DNA from: JAMDCX01 sp049977145 | Lineage (GTDB): Bacteria; Planctomycetota; Phycisphaerae; WQYP01 | Assembly: GCA_049977145.1 (NCBI GenBank) | Contig: JBMFGW010000099.1 | Span: 1 to 14,511, forward strand | Direction of reading: 5' to 3' | DNA length: 14,511 nt | Part shown: piece after piece, positions 14,396-14,511 of the stretch | Numbering within the stretch: the first letter of the stretch is position 1 | How the letters are laid out: every line of letters begins with the position of its first letter | Position numbers and translations under genes: made by a program | Notes under the pieces: model-generated | Seen by the model: the letters and a program-made list of their open reading frames with translations, nothing else | Database searches by the model: none | What the model was told of the DNA's origin: nothing

Positions 14396-14511
14396 TCACT
14401 GGCCTACAAACAGCGCTACCAGAGCCGCCAATATAGCGGATGCCAGAACAACCCAAAATGGCAACCAATACCAGCTCCCGGAAATTGGCGGCACCTGCGG
14501 CGTATCTGTCG
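14396..14511 (-). CDS. Glycosyltransferase family 4, C-terminal end (rest beyond right edge)
   Basis: Only the last 38 codons and the TGA stop (14398-14396) are inside the window. They read '...PISGSWYWLPFWVVLASA' followed by 'ILAALVALFVGQ', a proline-rich stretch and a C-terminal membrane helix. Because these match the end of the GT remnant at 13406-13894, which carries a GT4 donor-domain motif, the gene is inferred to be a GT4 enzyme with a C-terminal membrane anchor, probably intact beyond the edge. No catalytic residue of this copy is visible. Differences from the remnant (V/I, A/V, M/V, D/G) are conservative or near the end, which suggests that both copies were once under selection or that the duplication is recent. 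Confidence 0.75.
   Translation of the reverse strand, partial: TDTPQVPPISGSWYWLPFWVVLASAILAALVALFVGQ
14396..14511 (-). repeat. Duplicated GT 3' end, copy 2
   Basis: The partner of 13406-13521. The last 77 bases of the window are identical to 13445-13521, so the duplication continues beyond the right edge. Confidence 0.93.

Noticed and set aside
14280..14468. 62-codon minus-strand ORF near the right edge
   Set aside because: Its first half reads the duplicated GT end in the wrong frame; the GT frame matches the copy at 13406.

Overview
The window is an exopolysaccharide (capsule or O-antigen type) biosynthesis region from a moderately GC-rich bacterium. It carries a Wzx-type flippase, a Wzy-like polymerase, an FkbM methyltransferase, a beta-helix lyase/epimerase-like protein and at least six glycosyltransferase (GT) genes or gene pieces. 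Two genes encode GxxExxY nuclease-fold proteins, each bounded by 'cacagatt' or 'ccacagag' repeats. That pairing, with the mixed-strand layout, suggests the Planctomycetota/Verrucomicrobiota (PVC) group. This is an inference; there is no rRNA or marker gene to test it.

Layout. 1-5113 holds a 5'-truncated GT4 gene (+), a GT2 gene (-), an FkbM methyltransferase (+), a second GT2 gene (-) and the flippase (-); the + and - genes converge with very small gaps or overlap. 5114-5564 is intergenic and holds an ORF-less nested inverted-repeat element with two perfect DnaA-box-like nonamers. 5565-6773 is a Pectate_lyase_3-type beta-helix protein. 6818-7540 is a GxxExxY gene between two 93-bp palindromic direct repeats. 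7743-12920 is a run of + strand genes: polymerase, GT4, and an 832-residue protein made of two fused GT4 enzymes. 12881-13371 is a second GxxExxY gene with a different repeat family; its left repeat supplies the last codons of the fused GT. 13406-14511 (-) holds a decapitated duplicate of a GT4 gene, a small unknown gene, and the 3' end of the presumed intact GT4 gene, which runs off the right edge.

How it fits together. The GTs would build a lipid-linked repeat unit on the cytoplasmic face, FkbM would methylate it, the flippase would export it, and the polymerase would join units in the periplasm. The beta-helix protein may modify or trim the polymer. The repeat/GxxExxY units are unrelated to sugar chemistry. 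They look like small mobile or selfish elements that settle in gaps and at gene ends, and they are the most unusual part of the window.
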